The position numbers were made by a program, and so were the translations under genes. 64,000 nucleotides of DNA, taken from Tistrella mobilis. Its GTDB lineage: Bacteria; Pseudomonadota; Alphaproteobacteria; Tistrellales; Tistrellaceae. This document shows positions 50,601 through 59,700 of this stretch, piece by piece (within the stretch, counting starts at the first letter, position 1; every line of letters begins with the position of its first letter). The DNA is taken from the NCBI RefSeq assembly GCF_041468085.1, contig NZ_CP121017.1:3103676-3167675 (forward strand). The letters are read 5' to 3'. Under the pieces are notes generated by a model. It saw only the letters and a program-made list of their open reading frames with translations. It did no database searches and had not been told where the DNA came from.

Positions 50601-52504
50601 CCGATACCGACCGGCTGGTGGTGACCTGGGTGCCGGAAGACGGGGCCGATCGCGAGACCGTGGCCGGCACCATCCGCGCCCGCATCGCCCGCCGCCTGGG
50701 GGTGACCCCGGCGGCAGTGGTGGCGGTGCGGCGCGAGGACGTGCCCAAGACGGCGATCGGCAAGATCCAGCGCGCGCGCATCCGCGCCGATTACGAGGCC
50801 GGCCGCTTCGGCGGGCTGGTGGCGGCCCCCGCCGACAGCGCGCCCGATCAGGGCCCCGTGGACCTGCCGCTCTCGCGGCCGGTCTGGCGCCCCGCCGCCC
50901 TGCGCCGGCGCGATCCCGCGACGCCGGCCGTGATCCACCGGGCAGAGGGCACTGACGCCGTGGCGATGATCGCCGGCCTTCGCGACCGGCTGGCACCGCT
51001 GCTGGCGGACGGCGGCGGAAGGCTGCGGCTGGTGCTGGGAATACGCGGGCTGGAGGCGATCGACCCCGGCGACCCGGTGCCCGATCCGGCAGCGGCGGCA
51101 CTTGCCGCCTGGGCGGCAAGCCTGGCGCAGGAGACCGGCCGGCTGGAGCTGCGGGTGGTGGATCTGGACCCGGGCAGCGATGGCGCAGCCGCAGAGGCGG
51201 TGCTGGCCGAAGAGGCCGGCCATGCCGATCCCGAGCCGGTGGTGGCCCGGCGCGGCAGCCGCCGGCTGGCCCGCCGGCTGGAAGCGCTGGAGATGGAGCT
51301 GCCCGCCCCCCGGACGCTGCCGATCACGGCAGGCGGCATCTGGCTGCTGGCCGGTGGCACCGGCGGGCTGGGGGTGGAGCTGGCCGACTTGCTGGGCCGG
51401 CGCTTCGGGGCGCGGCTGCTGCTGGTTTCGCGCGGCGAGGCCGCGGCAGACCCGATGAAAGCGGCGCGGCTGGCCCGGCTGAGCGCAGCCGGGGTGGAGC
51501 ATCTGGCCATGGCCGCGGATGTCACCGACCGCGGGGCGCTGGAGGCCGCCATTCGTGCGGCCTGCGAACATTGGAACGCACCCCTGGCCGGAATCGTGCA
51601 GATGGCGACCGATGGGGCGCTGGACGCACAATGGGCGGAGATGGCCGATCGCGGCGGGCTTGCCGACAGCGACGCGGCACTGGCCGCGACGATCGGCCCC
51701 AAACTGGAGGGCACCCGCCACCTGGTCGCCATTGCCCGTGCCCATGGCGACCTGCCGCTGATCGGCTTCGGCACGGTGAACGCCCTGTTCGGCGCCCCGA
51801 CGCTGGGGGCCTATGCGGCCGCCAATGCCGCCATGGCGGCGGTGCTGGCCGGCGAACGCAGCCGCCGCCAGGCCGCGGGCACGGCCGGGGAGACGGCAGG
51901 AAGCGGGACGGTGACGACCATCGACTGGTCGATGTGGGATGGGCTGGGCCTGGCCCAGGGTGCGCCGGAACCGGCCCGCGCCCGGACCCGGGCGCTGGGC
52001 TACAGGATCATCGGCCGCAGCCAGGGCCTGCGGGCACTGCTGGCGGCGCTGGCGCTGGACCGGCCGCGGGTGGTGGCGGGGGTGGATACCGCCGGCCATC
52101 CGGTGATGCGGCGGCCGAGAGCGGCCGCGGCCCGGCCCCTGCTGGTGCCGGTGACCCGGGGAAGCATCACCGGCGCCACCGACCGTTTCGGCCGCCGGAT
52201 GACGATCGGTACGGGAACGGCGGCCCCATCCGGGCCGGGCCTGGTCGCCGATCCGCCGCGCGGCCCGGTCGAAACCCGGATCGCCGCGCTCTGGTGCGAC
52301 CTGCTGGAACGGCCGGCGATCGGCCGGCACGAGAACTTTTTCGAGATCGGCGGCCATTCGCTGCTGCTGGCCCGGCTGCGCGCCCGGCTGGTGCCGCTTG
52401 CCGGCCGCGAGATCGGCATCGTGGAACTGTTCCGCCACCCCACCATCCGCGACCTGGCCCGCCTGGTTGCCGCAGACACCGCCGAGATCGAGGCTGGGGA
52501 ATGA
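47660..52504 (+). CDS. (A remnant)-AL-KR-T, hydroxyisovalerate module
   Basis: A 1614-residue module with no condensation domain of its own; that domain ends the previous protein. Residues about 60-480 are a full-length but dead adenylation domain. Then comes an acyl-ligase-type domain (TSGSTGTPK near 689; WMPLDHVG; WAPNFAFG; A10 lysine in GKIQR near 1034), a KR (GGTGGLG near 1232; Tyr1385, YAAAN) and a carrier (IGGHSL, Ser1567). By collinearity it should activate 2-ketoisovalerate and reduce it to hydroxyisovalerate, the first half of the didemnin Hip unit. The ligase resembles the one in the lactate module. In the KR the catalytic Ser position is Thr1372 (FGT instead of FSS). GGAGGAAGGA precedes the start, which is 15 nt after the previous stop. 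Confidence 0.9.
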   Translation: MTRDTTDAALATRLAALDPARRALLERSLAARRAMPPEDLTGAVARILAGSPAARAMVFTLRELGVGNGTVVGVNLVETATHGPEIAGMAISAGLAAGADVLVAGDGDRRPADMIVLPSAELPWPEVPATTPAVTLEPIGRVLIDGPQGYQPVDLAGRFARLAEVFAGARRVAVETGTDDPDALAALMFAAASGLGMTGIDAATRRPRAMLAKLAATRPQAMAIRPGSLGRMIEAAAGGVDHPGLADIAAIDFGGAAVPAALVAKLPGRRLFCHYADGSGAPLAGWMIDPALVTGETAPAGRPLAKGRIRIVDGSGAVAPAGMVGRIETRATAEDATAEESRHWLATGDAGRRTRDGLLETLARPDGRLRRDGRLLDLAAVEGRIARLPGVADAHLRLRRTEAGPVLVAALVPAGTPDRALAAAAALPGWCRPEAIQLVDHLPLTAAGEIDMAALDQLPVPDEALLEATDAALAPAPAIEDPAPVALERLVALPPVPDRPARPPVTLIATGTPLPAPRFRTLPEILDHAADHAAARGIGIIRDGRGTVEQIDHAGFRDRVRLLAGGLARAGIGRDDRLLLVVADIADYLTGFWAAQWLGAVPVPVSVAGSWTTEDGNAAKLLQTRRLLGHPPVLADRGRAGLIADFLAAHENDMSAGPVLDPALLAEGAPVELAAEVDPDAPAILLLTSGSTGTPKAVVQTHRTLIARTTATIAHRGYGPEDLSFNWMPLDHVGAVVMFHLRDLAAGAGQIHAPIDLVLAEPLNWLRWMSRDRVTVSWAPNFAFGLIVAEAARPGALEGIDLSALRILINAGEAIVPRTARRFIAALAPYGLGPAVMKPEWGMSETCSAVICSDGFTLEGTGDDDMAADLGGPVPGTAFRIFEGHGTPPVGRLQIKGPTVTPGYLENPEANAEAFTADGWFDTGDLGTMTDGRLKITGRAKDAIIVNGRNLHAHEIEAVAEEVPGVAVSWTTAFANRPAGADTDRLVVTWVPEDGADRETVAGTIRARIARRLGVTPAAVVAVRREDVPKTAIGKIQRARIRADYEAGRFGGLVAAPADSAPDQGPVDLPLSRPVWRPAALRRRDPATPAVIHRAEGTDAVAMIAGLRDRLAPLLADGGGRLRLVLGIRGLEAIDPGDPVPDPAAAALAAWAASLAQETGRLELRVVDLDPGSDGAAAEAVLAEEAGHADPEPVVARRGSRRLARRLEALEMELPAPRTLPITAGGIWLLAGGTGGLGVELADLLGRRFGARLLLVSRGEAAADPMKAARLARLSAAGVEHLAMAADVTDRGALEAAIRAACEHWNAPLAGIVQMATDGALDAQWAEMADRGGLADSDAALAATIGPKLEGTRHLVAIARAHGDLPLIGFGTVNALFGAPTLGAYAAANAAMAAVLAGERSRRQAAGTAGETAGSGTVTTIDWSMWDGLGLAQGAPEPARARTRALGYRIIGRSQGLRALLAALALDRPRVVAGVDTAGHPVMRRPRAAAARPLLVPVTRGSITGATDRFGRRMTIGTGTAAPSGPGLVADPPRGPVETRIAALWCDLLERPAIGRHENFFEIGGHSLLLARLRARLVPLAGREIGIVELFRHPTIRDLARLVAADTAEIEAGE
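47840..49040 (+). other. Full-length degenerate adenylation domain
   Basis: Residues about 60-460 keep the fold-level pattern of an A domain but not its chemistry. VETGTDDPDA (174-183) sits where the A3 loop TSGSTGTPKG should be. FCHYADG replaces NxYGPTE. GRLRRDGRLLDLAAVEGRI (from about 367) aligns with A8. LPLTAAGEIDMAAL (near 442) aligns with A10 but has Glu for the catalytic Lys. ATP binding and adenylation should be lost. Confidence 0.75.
47912..47934. repeat. Perfect 9-bp hairpin inside the hydroxyisovalerate gene
   Basis: GAAATAGCC (47912-47920), loop GGAAT, GGCTATTTC (47926-47934): a perfect inverted repeat, extendable by one G-T and one C-G pair. It lies 250 nt into the coding region, in a locally AT-richer spot of the degenerate A domain. 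Confidence 0.7.
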
Positions 52505-55500
52505 CCGTCGACACCGCCGCCGGGCCTGAGAGCCGCACCACCCGGACCATGTCCCCCGTCCACAGCGTTCCGGTTGCGGTGGTGGGCCTTGCCTGCCGCG
52601 CGATCGGCGTGGATGGCCCGGAAGCCCTGCGCCGGGTGCTGCTGGAGGGGCGCGACGTGCTGGCGCGCCATGATGCCGCCGGCGCCGGGGCGCTGGGTGT
52701 GCCCGCCGCCCTGGCACGGGATCCGCGCTATGTCGGCACCGCGGCAATGCTGCCCGGACAGGAGAGATTCGATCACGCGCTGTTCGGCCTGTCGCTGCGC
52801 GAGGCGGAATTGCTGGACCCGCAACACCGGCTGTTTCTGGAACTCTGCCGCGAGGCGCTGGAAGATGCCGCCTGGCTTGCCCCCGCGGCCGGGCGCCGGG
52901 TGGGGGTGTTCGGCGGCTGCGGCAGCCCGATCTATCTGATGACCCGGCTGGCCGGCGCCGGTGCGGCGCTGGAGGCGGCGGGCGCGACGGCGCTGAGCTT
53001 CGCCGCCAAGCCGGATTTCCTGTCGCTGCGCGTCGCCTATCGGCTGGATCTGCGCGGGCCGGCGATGACCGTGCAGACCGGTTGTTCGACGGGCATGAGC
53101 GTGGTGCAGGCCGCCATGGCCGCACTGGCGGCCGGCGAATGCGAAGCCGCGCTGGCCGGCGCCGCCTGCCTGACCCGGCTGGACCCGGCCGGCTATCTTT
53201 ACCATCCGGGCGCGATCGAAAGCCCCACCGGCCGCTGCCGGCCCTTCGACGCCGCAGCCGACGGCACGGTCGGCGGCAGCGGCGGCGCGGTGGTGCTGCT
53301 GAAGCGGCTGGCCGATGCCGAACGCGACGGCGACCATATCCATGCCGTGATCCGGGCGGTGGCGATCACCAATGACGGCGGTGCCAAGATCGGCTTCACC
53401 GCGCCGGGCGAAGAGGCGCAGGCCGAGGCCGTGGCGCGCGCATTTCGTGTCTCTGGAATTAATCCAGATACGATTGGTTGTGTGGAAGCCCATGGCACCG
53501 CCACGGCGCTGGGCGACCCGATCGAGCTGGCGGCGCTGACCCGCGGCTTCAGGGCCGCCGGCGGCACGCGCCTGGCCCATGCGGCGCTGGGATCGGTGAA
53601 GGGCAATCTTGGCCATGCCGATGCGGCGGCCGGCATGCTGTCGATCGCCAAGGCGGTGCTGTCGGTGGCCCATGGCGAGATCTACCCCACCGCCAACACC
53701 ACCACCCCCAATCCGGAACTGCGGCTGGCCGAAACCCCCTTCCGCCTGCCGACCGCCCCTGAAGCCTGGCCCGCCGCCTGCCATCCGCGGCGGATGGCGG
53801 TGAACTGCTATGGCATGGGCGGCACCAATCTGCACGCCATTCTGGAACAGGCGCCGGCCGGCAGCCCGCGCGCGGCAGAGCCCGCGGGCCCGCTGGTCTT
53901 CGTGCTGTCGGCCGCAGACGAGGAAATGCTGGAGGCACTGGCCGCCCGCATGGCCGCGGCCTTCACGGCCGGGGCGGCACCGGCTGCCGTGGATGTCGCC
54001 TTTTCGCTGGCCACCGGCCGGCCGGCCCTGGCGGCACGGCGGGCGGTGGTGGCGCAGGATCTGGCCCAGGCGGCGCGGCTGCTGACGCAGCCCGGCCCGG
54101 CCCTGCCGGTGCTGCGCGACCGGCCGGTTGTGATCGACCGCGCCGATGCCGCCTGGGCGGCGCTGCTGCCCGATCTGACCGACAGCCCCGATGCCCGCGG
54201 GCTGGTCGACGGGGTGGCGCCGGCGCGGCTGGTATCCGGCCCGGCCGATGGTACCGATCCGCTGATGGCCGATCCGCTGATGGCCGATCCGCTGATGGTA
54301 GATGGCCGCGACCGGCTGCAGGCGCTGGCGCGGCTCTGGTGCCTGGGGGTCAGGATCGACTGGGCGGCGGTGTTTCAGGGCAGCCATCCCCGGCGGGTGC
54401 CGCTGCCGGTGATGCCCTATCGCCCGACCCGCTGCTGGATCGACCTCGCACCGGCGGAGCCCGTGACCGCTGCGACCGTGGCGCCGGCCGCCGTGATGCC
54501 CGCTTTCGTCGAGGCCCCGCTTGCCGCCGGGACAGCGATGCCCGCAACCATCGTCACCGGATGTGCCGCGCCGGTGACCGGTCTTGGAACCACCCTGCCC
54601 CTGGCCGAAGCCGATGCGGTGACCGGGCGGGTGCTGCTGGTGCTGCCCGGGGCGCTGGGCCTGGCCGGACGCCGGCCGGCGGACCCTGAAGAGCTGCGCC
54701 AGGCCAGCGCCTTGCGCGCCCGGCCCGGCGTGGATCTGACCATCATCGACACGGCCCCGGCCGTGGATCTGCCGCCCGCCACCGCATCCGCCCTGGCGGC
54801 GCGCATCCGCGCCGAGGCGGCGGGCGACGCCCCGGCGGTGGCCTTCGACGGCGCCCGCCGGCTGGTGCTGGTGGCCGAAGCGGTGGCCGCCGAGGATGCG
54901 GCGCCGCTGCCGGATGACGGCCGGCCGGCGCCGGAGACCGCGGGTCCGGATCTGGCCCACCCCGCAGCTTCGGCCGCAGCGGCCCGGCTTGCCGCCCTGC
55001 CGGTGGAACCGGCGCGCGGCCCGGCGCTGGATGCGGCCCTGGACCGGCTGTGCGCCGCGCACAGTGTTGCCATGATGCGCAGAAGCGGGGTCGACATGGC
55101 ACCCGGCGCCGGGATCACCCGTGCCGAACTGGACCGGCGGATCGGGCTGGTGCGGGGCCAGGGCCAGGGACAGGGCCAGGGATGGAGCCAGGGCCAGGGA
55201 TGGGGCCGGATGCTGGATGCCGCCCTGGCCGATCTGGCGGCCGACGGGCTGCTGACCATCGCCGGCGACCGGCTGATCTGGGGGCCGGCGGTGGCCGATC
55301 TGCCGGCGCCGGATGCGGCGGCGGACCGGGTGCGGGCGATCGACCCCGATCATGCCGGGCTGGTGGCGCTGATCGATCATTGCATGGCGGCCCATGGCGA
55401 GGTCTTCGCCGGCCGGCGCCCGGCCACCACGGTGATCGCGGGGCGCGAGGCCGGGCGGCTGTTTACCGGCGCCGGCCCGGCGATCGAGCGCCATTCCAGC

Positions 55501-56769
55501 CGCGCGCGGGTGCTGGATGCCGCAGCCGATGCGGTGGTGGCGGCGGTGGATGCCGCAGCCGCCGCCGGGCGGACGGCCCGGATCGTGGAGGTGGGCGGCG
55601 GCACGGGGGCCTTCACCGGCCCGGTGCTGGACCGGCTGGCCGGCCGGACGGTCGACTATCTGTTCACCGATGTGTCGGGCGAGTTCGTGGCGCGGGCGCG
55701 GGCGACGCTGGCCGCACGCGGGCTGACCGGGGTGCGGGTGGCACGCTTCGATGTGTCACGCGACCCCGCGGATCAGGGGCTGGAGGTGGGCGGCGCCGAT
55801 CTGGTGCTGGCGCTGGACGTGATCCACGCCACCGCCGATCTTCGTGTCTCTCTCGACAATGTCGCGCGGCTGCTGCGGCCGGGCGGGCTGCTGCTGCTGG
55901 CCGAACTGGTCGTCGCCCGGCGCTGGGTGAACGCGATCTGGGGCCTCGCCACCGGCTGGTGGGTGATGACGGATGACCGCACCACCTCTCCGCTGATCGA
56001 CCCTGCCGCCTGGCGGCGGGTGCTGGAAGGCGCGGGTTTCGCGACCGAGGCGGTGCTGCCCGATACCGACGGCGCCGATACCCGCCTGTTCATCGCCCGC
56101 AACACCCGCACCGGCCCGGCCGCGCTGGCCCTGCACGAGGGAGCGCTGCCCGCCGCGCTGCCGCAGGCCAGGCGGCATGTGCTGATCCGGCCCGCAGCGG
56201 CGGGTGACCTGGTCGCCGCCGCCCTGGCCGGGGCCGAGGCGCGGGCGCTGGAATGGGCGACCGGCGCGGAAGCGGTGGCCTGGACCGGCGAGGGCCGGCC
56301 GGATGCCCGGCAGCGCCACCTGTTGCAGCGGACAGGGGCCGCGGTGCTGATGCCGGCCGGTGACGCCGCCGCCCCTGCCGCCGCACCGGTCGACGGCGAT
56401 GCCGCCTTCGCCCTGGTCGCGGGGCTGTGGCACGACCTGCTGGGGGTGACGCCCGAGGATGCGGCCGCCGATTTCTACGCCGCCGGCGGCGACAGCCTGA
56501 TCGCCACCCGCATGCTGGCGCTGCTGGCCGAACGCCACGGGCTGGACCTGCCGGCCACGGCCCTGTTCGCGGCGACCACGGCAGGCGAGATGGCCGGGCT
56601 GATCCGCGCCGCGGCACCGGCGGCAGACGCGGCCGCGATCGATGCCGGCGCCGACGCCGACCTGCTGGACCTGCTGGCCGATATCGAGAACATGTCGGAT
56701 GAAGAGATCGCCGCCGCCATGGCACGGCTGGAGGGACAGGAACAGGACGGGCGGGAGGTGGCGGAATGA
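52501..56769 (+). CDS. PKS module, KS-(no AT)-C-methyltransferase-ACP, Hip extension
   Basis: A 1422-residue protein that should add a two-carbon unit to hydroxyisovalerate and methylate its alpha carbon, leaving the ketone, as the Hip unit requires. KS: Cys195 in TGCSTG, EAHGTAT, NLGHADAAAG. The next 550 residues have no acyltransferase GHSxG motif; they hold a shortened KS-AT linker, a post-AT-like linker (RVPLPVMPYRPTRCWIDL) and a helical region. The methyltransferase has the SAM motif EVGGGTGAF near 1030. The ACP has GGDSL (Ser1332). No KR or DH is present. The C-terminal tail (LLDLLADIENMSDEEIAAAM) looks like a donor docking helix. I start at 52501, where ATG overlaps the previous TGA; the open frame further upstream runs through the preceding gene and is not used. 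Confidence 0.93.
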   Translation: MTVDTAAGPESRTTRTMSPVHSVPVAVVGLACRAIGVDGPEALRRVLLEGRDVLARHDAAGAGALGVPAALARDPRYVGTAAMLPGQERFDHALFGLSLREAELLDPQHRLFLELCREALEDAAWLAPAAGRRVGVFGGCGSPIYLMTRLAGAGAALEAAGATALSFAAKPDFLSLRVAYRLDLRGPAMTVQTGCSTGMSVVQAAMAALAAGECEAALAGAACLTRLDPAGYLYHPGAIESPTGRCRPFDAAADGTVGGSGGAVVLLKRLADAERDGDHIHAVIRAVAITNDGGAKIGFTAPGEEAQAEAVARAFRVSGINPDTIGCVEAHGTATALGDPIELAALTRGFRAAGGTRLAHAALGSVKGNLGHADAAAGMLSIAKAVLSVAHGEIYPTANTTTPNPELRLAETPFRLPTAPEAWPAACHPRRMAVNCYGMGGTNLHAILEQAPAGSPRAAEPAGPLVFVLSAADEEMLEALAARMAAAFTAGAAPAAVDVAFSLATGRPALAARRAVVAQDLAQAARLLTQPGPALPVLRDRPVVIDRADAAWAALLPDLTDSPDARGLVDGVAPARLVSGPADGTDPLMADPLMADPLMVDGRDRLQALARLWCLGVRIDWAAVFQGSHPRRVPLPVMPYRPTRCWIDLAPAEPVTAATVAPAAVMPAFVEAPLAAGTAMPATIVTGCAAPVTGLGTTLPLAEADAVTGRVLLVLPGALGLAGRRPADPEELRQASALRARPGVDLTIIDTAPAVDLPPATASALAARIRAEAAGDAPAVAFDGARRLVLVAEAVAAEDAAPLPDDGRPAPETAGPDLAHPAASAAAARLAALPVEPARGPALDAALDRLCAAHSVAMMRRSGVDMAPGAGITRAELDRRIGLVRGQGQGQGQGWSQGQGWGRMLDAALADLAADGLLTIAGDRLIWGPAVADLPAPDAAADRVRAIDPDHAGLVALIDHCMAAHGEVFAGRRPATTVIAGREAGRLFTGAGPAIERHSSRARVLDAAADAVVAAVDAAAAAGRTARIVEVGGGTGAFTGPVLDRLAGRTVDYLFTDVSGEFVARARATLAARGLTGVRVARFDVSRDPADQGLEVGGADLVLALDVIHATADLRVSLDNVARLLRPGGLLLLAELVVARRWVNAIWGLATGWWVMTDDRTTSPLIDPAAWRRVLEGAGFATEAVLPDTDGADTRLFIARNTRTGPAALALHEGALPAALPQARRHVLIRPAAAGDLVAAALAGAEARALEWATGAEAVAWTGEGRPDARQRHLLQRTGAAVLMPAGDAAAPAAAPVDGDAAFALVAGLWHDLLGVTPEDAAADFYAAGGDSLIATRMLALLAERHGLDLPATALFAATTAGEMAGLIRAAAPAADAAAIDAGADADLLDLLADIENMSDEEIAAAMARLEGQEQDGREVAE
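54256..54300 (+). repeat. 15-nt unit, three tandem copies, in the PKS linker
   Basis: GATCCGCTGATGGCC occurs at 54256-54270 and 54271-54285, and again at 54286-54300 with the last two bases changed. It encodes DPLMA-DPLMA-DPLMV in the linker where the acyltransferase is missing. Confidence 0.92.
55155..55208 (+). repeat. Gly-Gln hexanucleotide repeat before the C-methyltransferase
   Basis: A run of GGCCAG-like six-base units encodes GQGQGQGQGWSQGQGWG between a helical region and the methyltransferase domain. The repeat is imperfect, with GGATGG interruptions giving the Trp residues. It is probably a flexible spacer and a slippage-prone site. Confidence 0.9.
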
Positions 56770-59700
56770 CCGGGGATCTGTCGGCCCGGCTGGACCGGCT
56801 GAGCCCGGCGCAACGTGCGCTGTTCGAACGTATGCGCAGCATGCGTCCGGAACCTGCCGCTGCGCCTGAAACGGCGCCCGAAGCGGCGCCGCTGTCTTTC
56901 GCGCAGGCACGGCTGTGGTTCCTGGACCGGCTGCAACCGGAGAGCCCGGCCTATAACATCGCCTCTGCGGTGGAGATCCGCGGAGAGATCGACCTGGCGG
57001 CGCTGGATGCGGCGCTTCAGCAGGTGATCGCCCGCCATGGCGTGCTGCGGACGCGGTATGAGGAGGGGGCGGAGGGGCCACGGCAGATCCTGGATCCGGT
57101 GCCGGCCGGCCCGGTGCTGGGGCTGGCCGATGCCCCGGATCTGGCGGCGGCAGAGGCCCTGGCGGCAGCCGAAGCGCGGCGGCCCTTCGATCTGGCCACG
57201 GGGCCGGTCTTCCGGCTGCTGCTGATCCGGATCGCCCCGGCGCATCAGGTTCTGGCGGTCACCGTACACCATATCGCCGCCGATGCCTGGTCGCTGGGCA
57301 TTCTGTTCGACGAGCTGATGACGCTTTATCAGGCGCGGCTGGACGGCGTGCCGGCCGCCCTGCCGGCGCTGACCACCAGCTATGCCGCCTATGCCGCGGA
57401 ACAGCGCGCGGCGCTGGATGCCGCGACCGAGGCCCGGCTGCTGGACTGGTGGCGCCATCGGCTGGACGGGCTGCCGGTGCTGGACTGGCCGGCGGGACCG
57501 CCACGGCCGCCGGTGCAGCGCTTCGAGGGGGCGGCCCGGCGTTTCGACGTGCCGGCGGCGCTGACCCGGGCGATCGAGGCGCTGGGCCGGCGTCACGGCG
57601 CCTCTACCTTTCAGACCCTGATGGCGGCGGCGCAGGTTCTGGTTCATCACGAGACCGGCCAGCGCGATTTCGCCCTGGGCGCGCCGGTCGCCAACCGCCG
57701 GCGCCGCGAGCACGAGGCGCTGATCGGCTTTTTCGTCAACACCCTGCCCTTCCGGGCCAGGTTCGACGACGACCCGGCCTTCACCACCTGGCTGGAACGG
57801 CTGCGCGACGATGCGCACGCGGTGCTGGCGCATCAGGATCTGCCCTTCGAAAAGCTGGTCGAGGCGCTGGAAGAGACCCGCGACCCCAGCCGCAACCCGC
57901 TGGTGCAGGTGGTGCTGGCCTTCCAGAACGCGCCGGTCGGCAGCGGGGCGGCCCCCGGCGGGCTGGGTCTGCGCGGGCTGGAAACCGATCAGGGCATCGC
58001 CCGCTTCGATCTTGAAATCCACCTGACCCCGACGGCGGGCAGCGGGCTGGCCGGCATGATCCTGTACGACACCGCGCTGTTCGATGCGGCGCGGGTCGAC
58101 CGGGTGGCGCGGCGTTTCGTGCGGCTGCTGGAGATGGTGACGGCAGATCCCGGGCGGCGCATCGGCGATCTTGTGCCGCTGCTGGACGAAGACCTGGCGG
58201 CGATCGCAGCGGCCGCCCCCACGGTGCCGCGGCCGGCGGAGCTGGTACCGGCACGGCTGGCGCGCATGGTGGTGGAGCGGGCGGCGGCGCCGGCGGTCGA
58301 GGATGCGGGCGGCATGATCGACTATGCCGGGCTGGATGCGGCCGCGGCCCGGCTGATGCGGGCGCTGGCGGATCTGGGCATCGGCCGGGGCGATGTGGTG
58401 GCGGTGATCCTGGCCCCGGGGCGGGAGGCCGCCGCGGCCGCGACGGGCATCTGGGCCATGGGGGCCGCCTATCTGCCGCTGGACCCGCGCCACCCGCCGG
58501 CCCGGCTGGCGACACTGATCCGCCGCGCCGGCGTGCGGGCGGTGGTGGCGCCGGCCCTGCCCGAGGGGGTGGAACTGCCGCGGCTGGAGGTTGGTTTCGG
58601 CCCGGATCATGGCGGTTTCGGCGGCGGTCATTTCGGCGATGGCGGGGCGGCGGCGCGGGCGGCCCGGATCAATACGGCGGAGGATGCCGCCTATCTGATC
58701 TTCACTTCCGGCTCGACCGGCGAGCCCAAGGGGGTTGTGGTGCCGCATGGCGCGCTGGCCGGGCTGGTCGACTGGCATCTGGATGCCTTCGGCACGGGGC
58801 CGGCCACCCGGGCGAGCCTGGTGGCCGGCCCCGGTTTCGATGCCGCGGTCTGGGAGATCTGGCCCGTGCTGGCCGCGGGCGGCACCGCGGTTGCGGCCGA
58901 CCCCGCCATTTTGGCCGATCCGGCGGCGCTGGCCGGGTGGCTGGTCGACCGGCGGATCAGCCAGGCCTTCATGCCGACCCCGCTGGTCGGTGGGCTGCTG
59001 GGCCGGGTCTGGCCGGCAGAGACCGCGCTGCGGCTGGTGCTGGCGGGGGGTGAGCGGCTGAGCCTGCGGCCGCCCCAGGGCCTGCCCTTCCGGCTGGTCA
59101 ACAATTACGGGCCGACCGAGGCGGCGGTGGTTGCGACATCGGGCACCGTATCTCCGGGCGCGGCGGGTATGGGGCTGCCCGATATCGGCGGGGCGATCAC
59201 CGGCGCGCAGCTGCATGTGCTGAATGCGGCCGGCCGGCCGGTGGGCATCGGCATGCCGGGCGAACTGCATGTCGGCGGGCGCGGGCTGGCCCAGGGCTAT
59301 GCCGGCGATCCGGTGCGCACGGCGCTGGCCTTCCGGCCCGACGCCACGGGCGATGGCGCGCGGCTTTATGCGACCGGCGATCTGGTGGCGCTGCGGGCCG
59401 ATGGCCGGCTGGACTTCCTGGGCCGGGCCGACGACCAGGTGAAACTGCGCGGCCACCGGATCGAGCCGGGAGAGATTGCGGCCGCGATCCGGGCCCTGGA
59501 CGGGGTGCGCGAGGCGGCGGTGGTGCTGCGCGAGGACGGCGCGGAGCCCCGGCTCTGCGCCTATGTCGTGGGATCGGCCGCGCCGGCACGGCTGGCCCGC
59601 CGGCTGCGCGAGCGGCTGCCCGGCTATATGGTGCCGGCGGATTGGGTGCAGCTGGACCGGCTGCCGCTGACCACCTCGGGCAAGCTGGACCGGCGGGCGC

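Noticed and set aside
51571-52500. N-terminal extension of the second PKS gene upstream of 52501.
   Set aside because: It overlaps the KR and carrier domains of the preceding gene in another frame and is Gly/Arg/Pro-rich noise; ATG at 52501 overlaps the previous stop as ATGA, like the other junctions.
46286-53125. A 2279-codon open frame on the minus strand (and others of 1000-2300 codons opposite the synthetase genes, such as 20904-26900 and 56475-63380).
   Set aside because: They mirror strongly GC-biased genes, are rich in Arg, Gly, His and Gln with no recognisable domains, and the plus-strand frames are clear synthetases.
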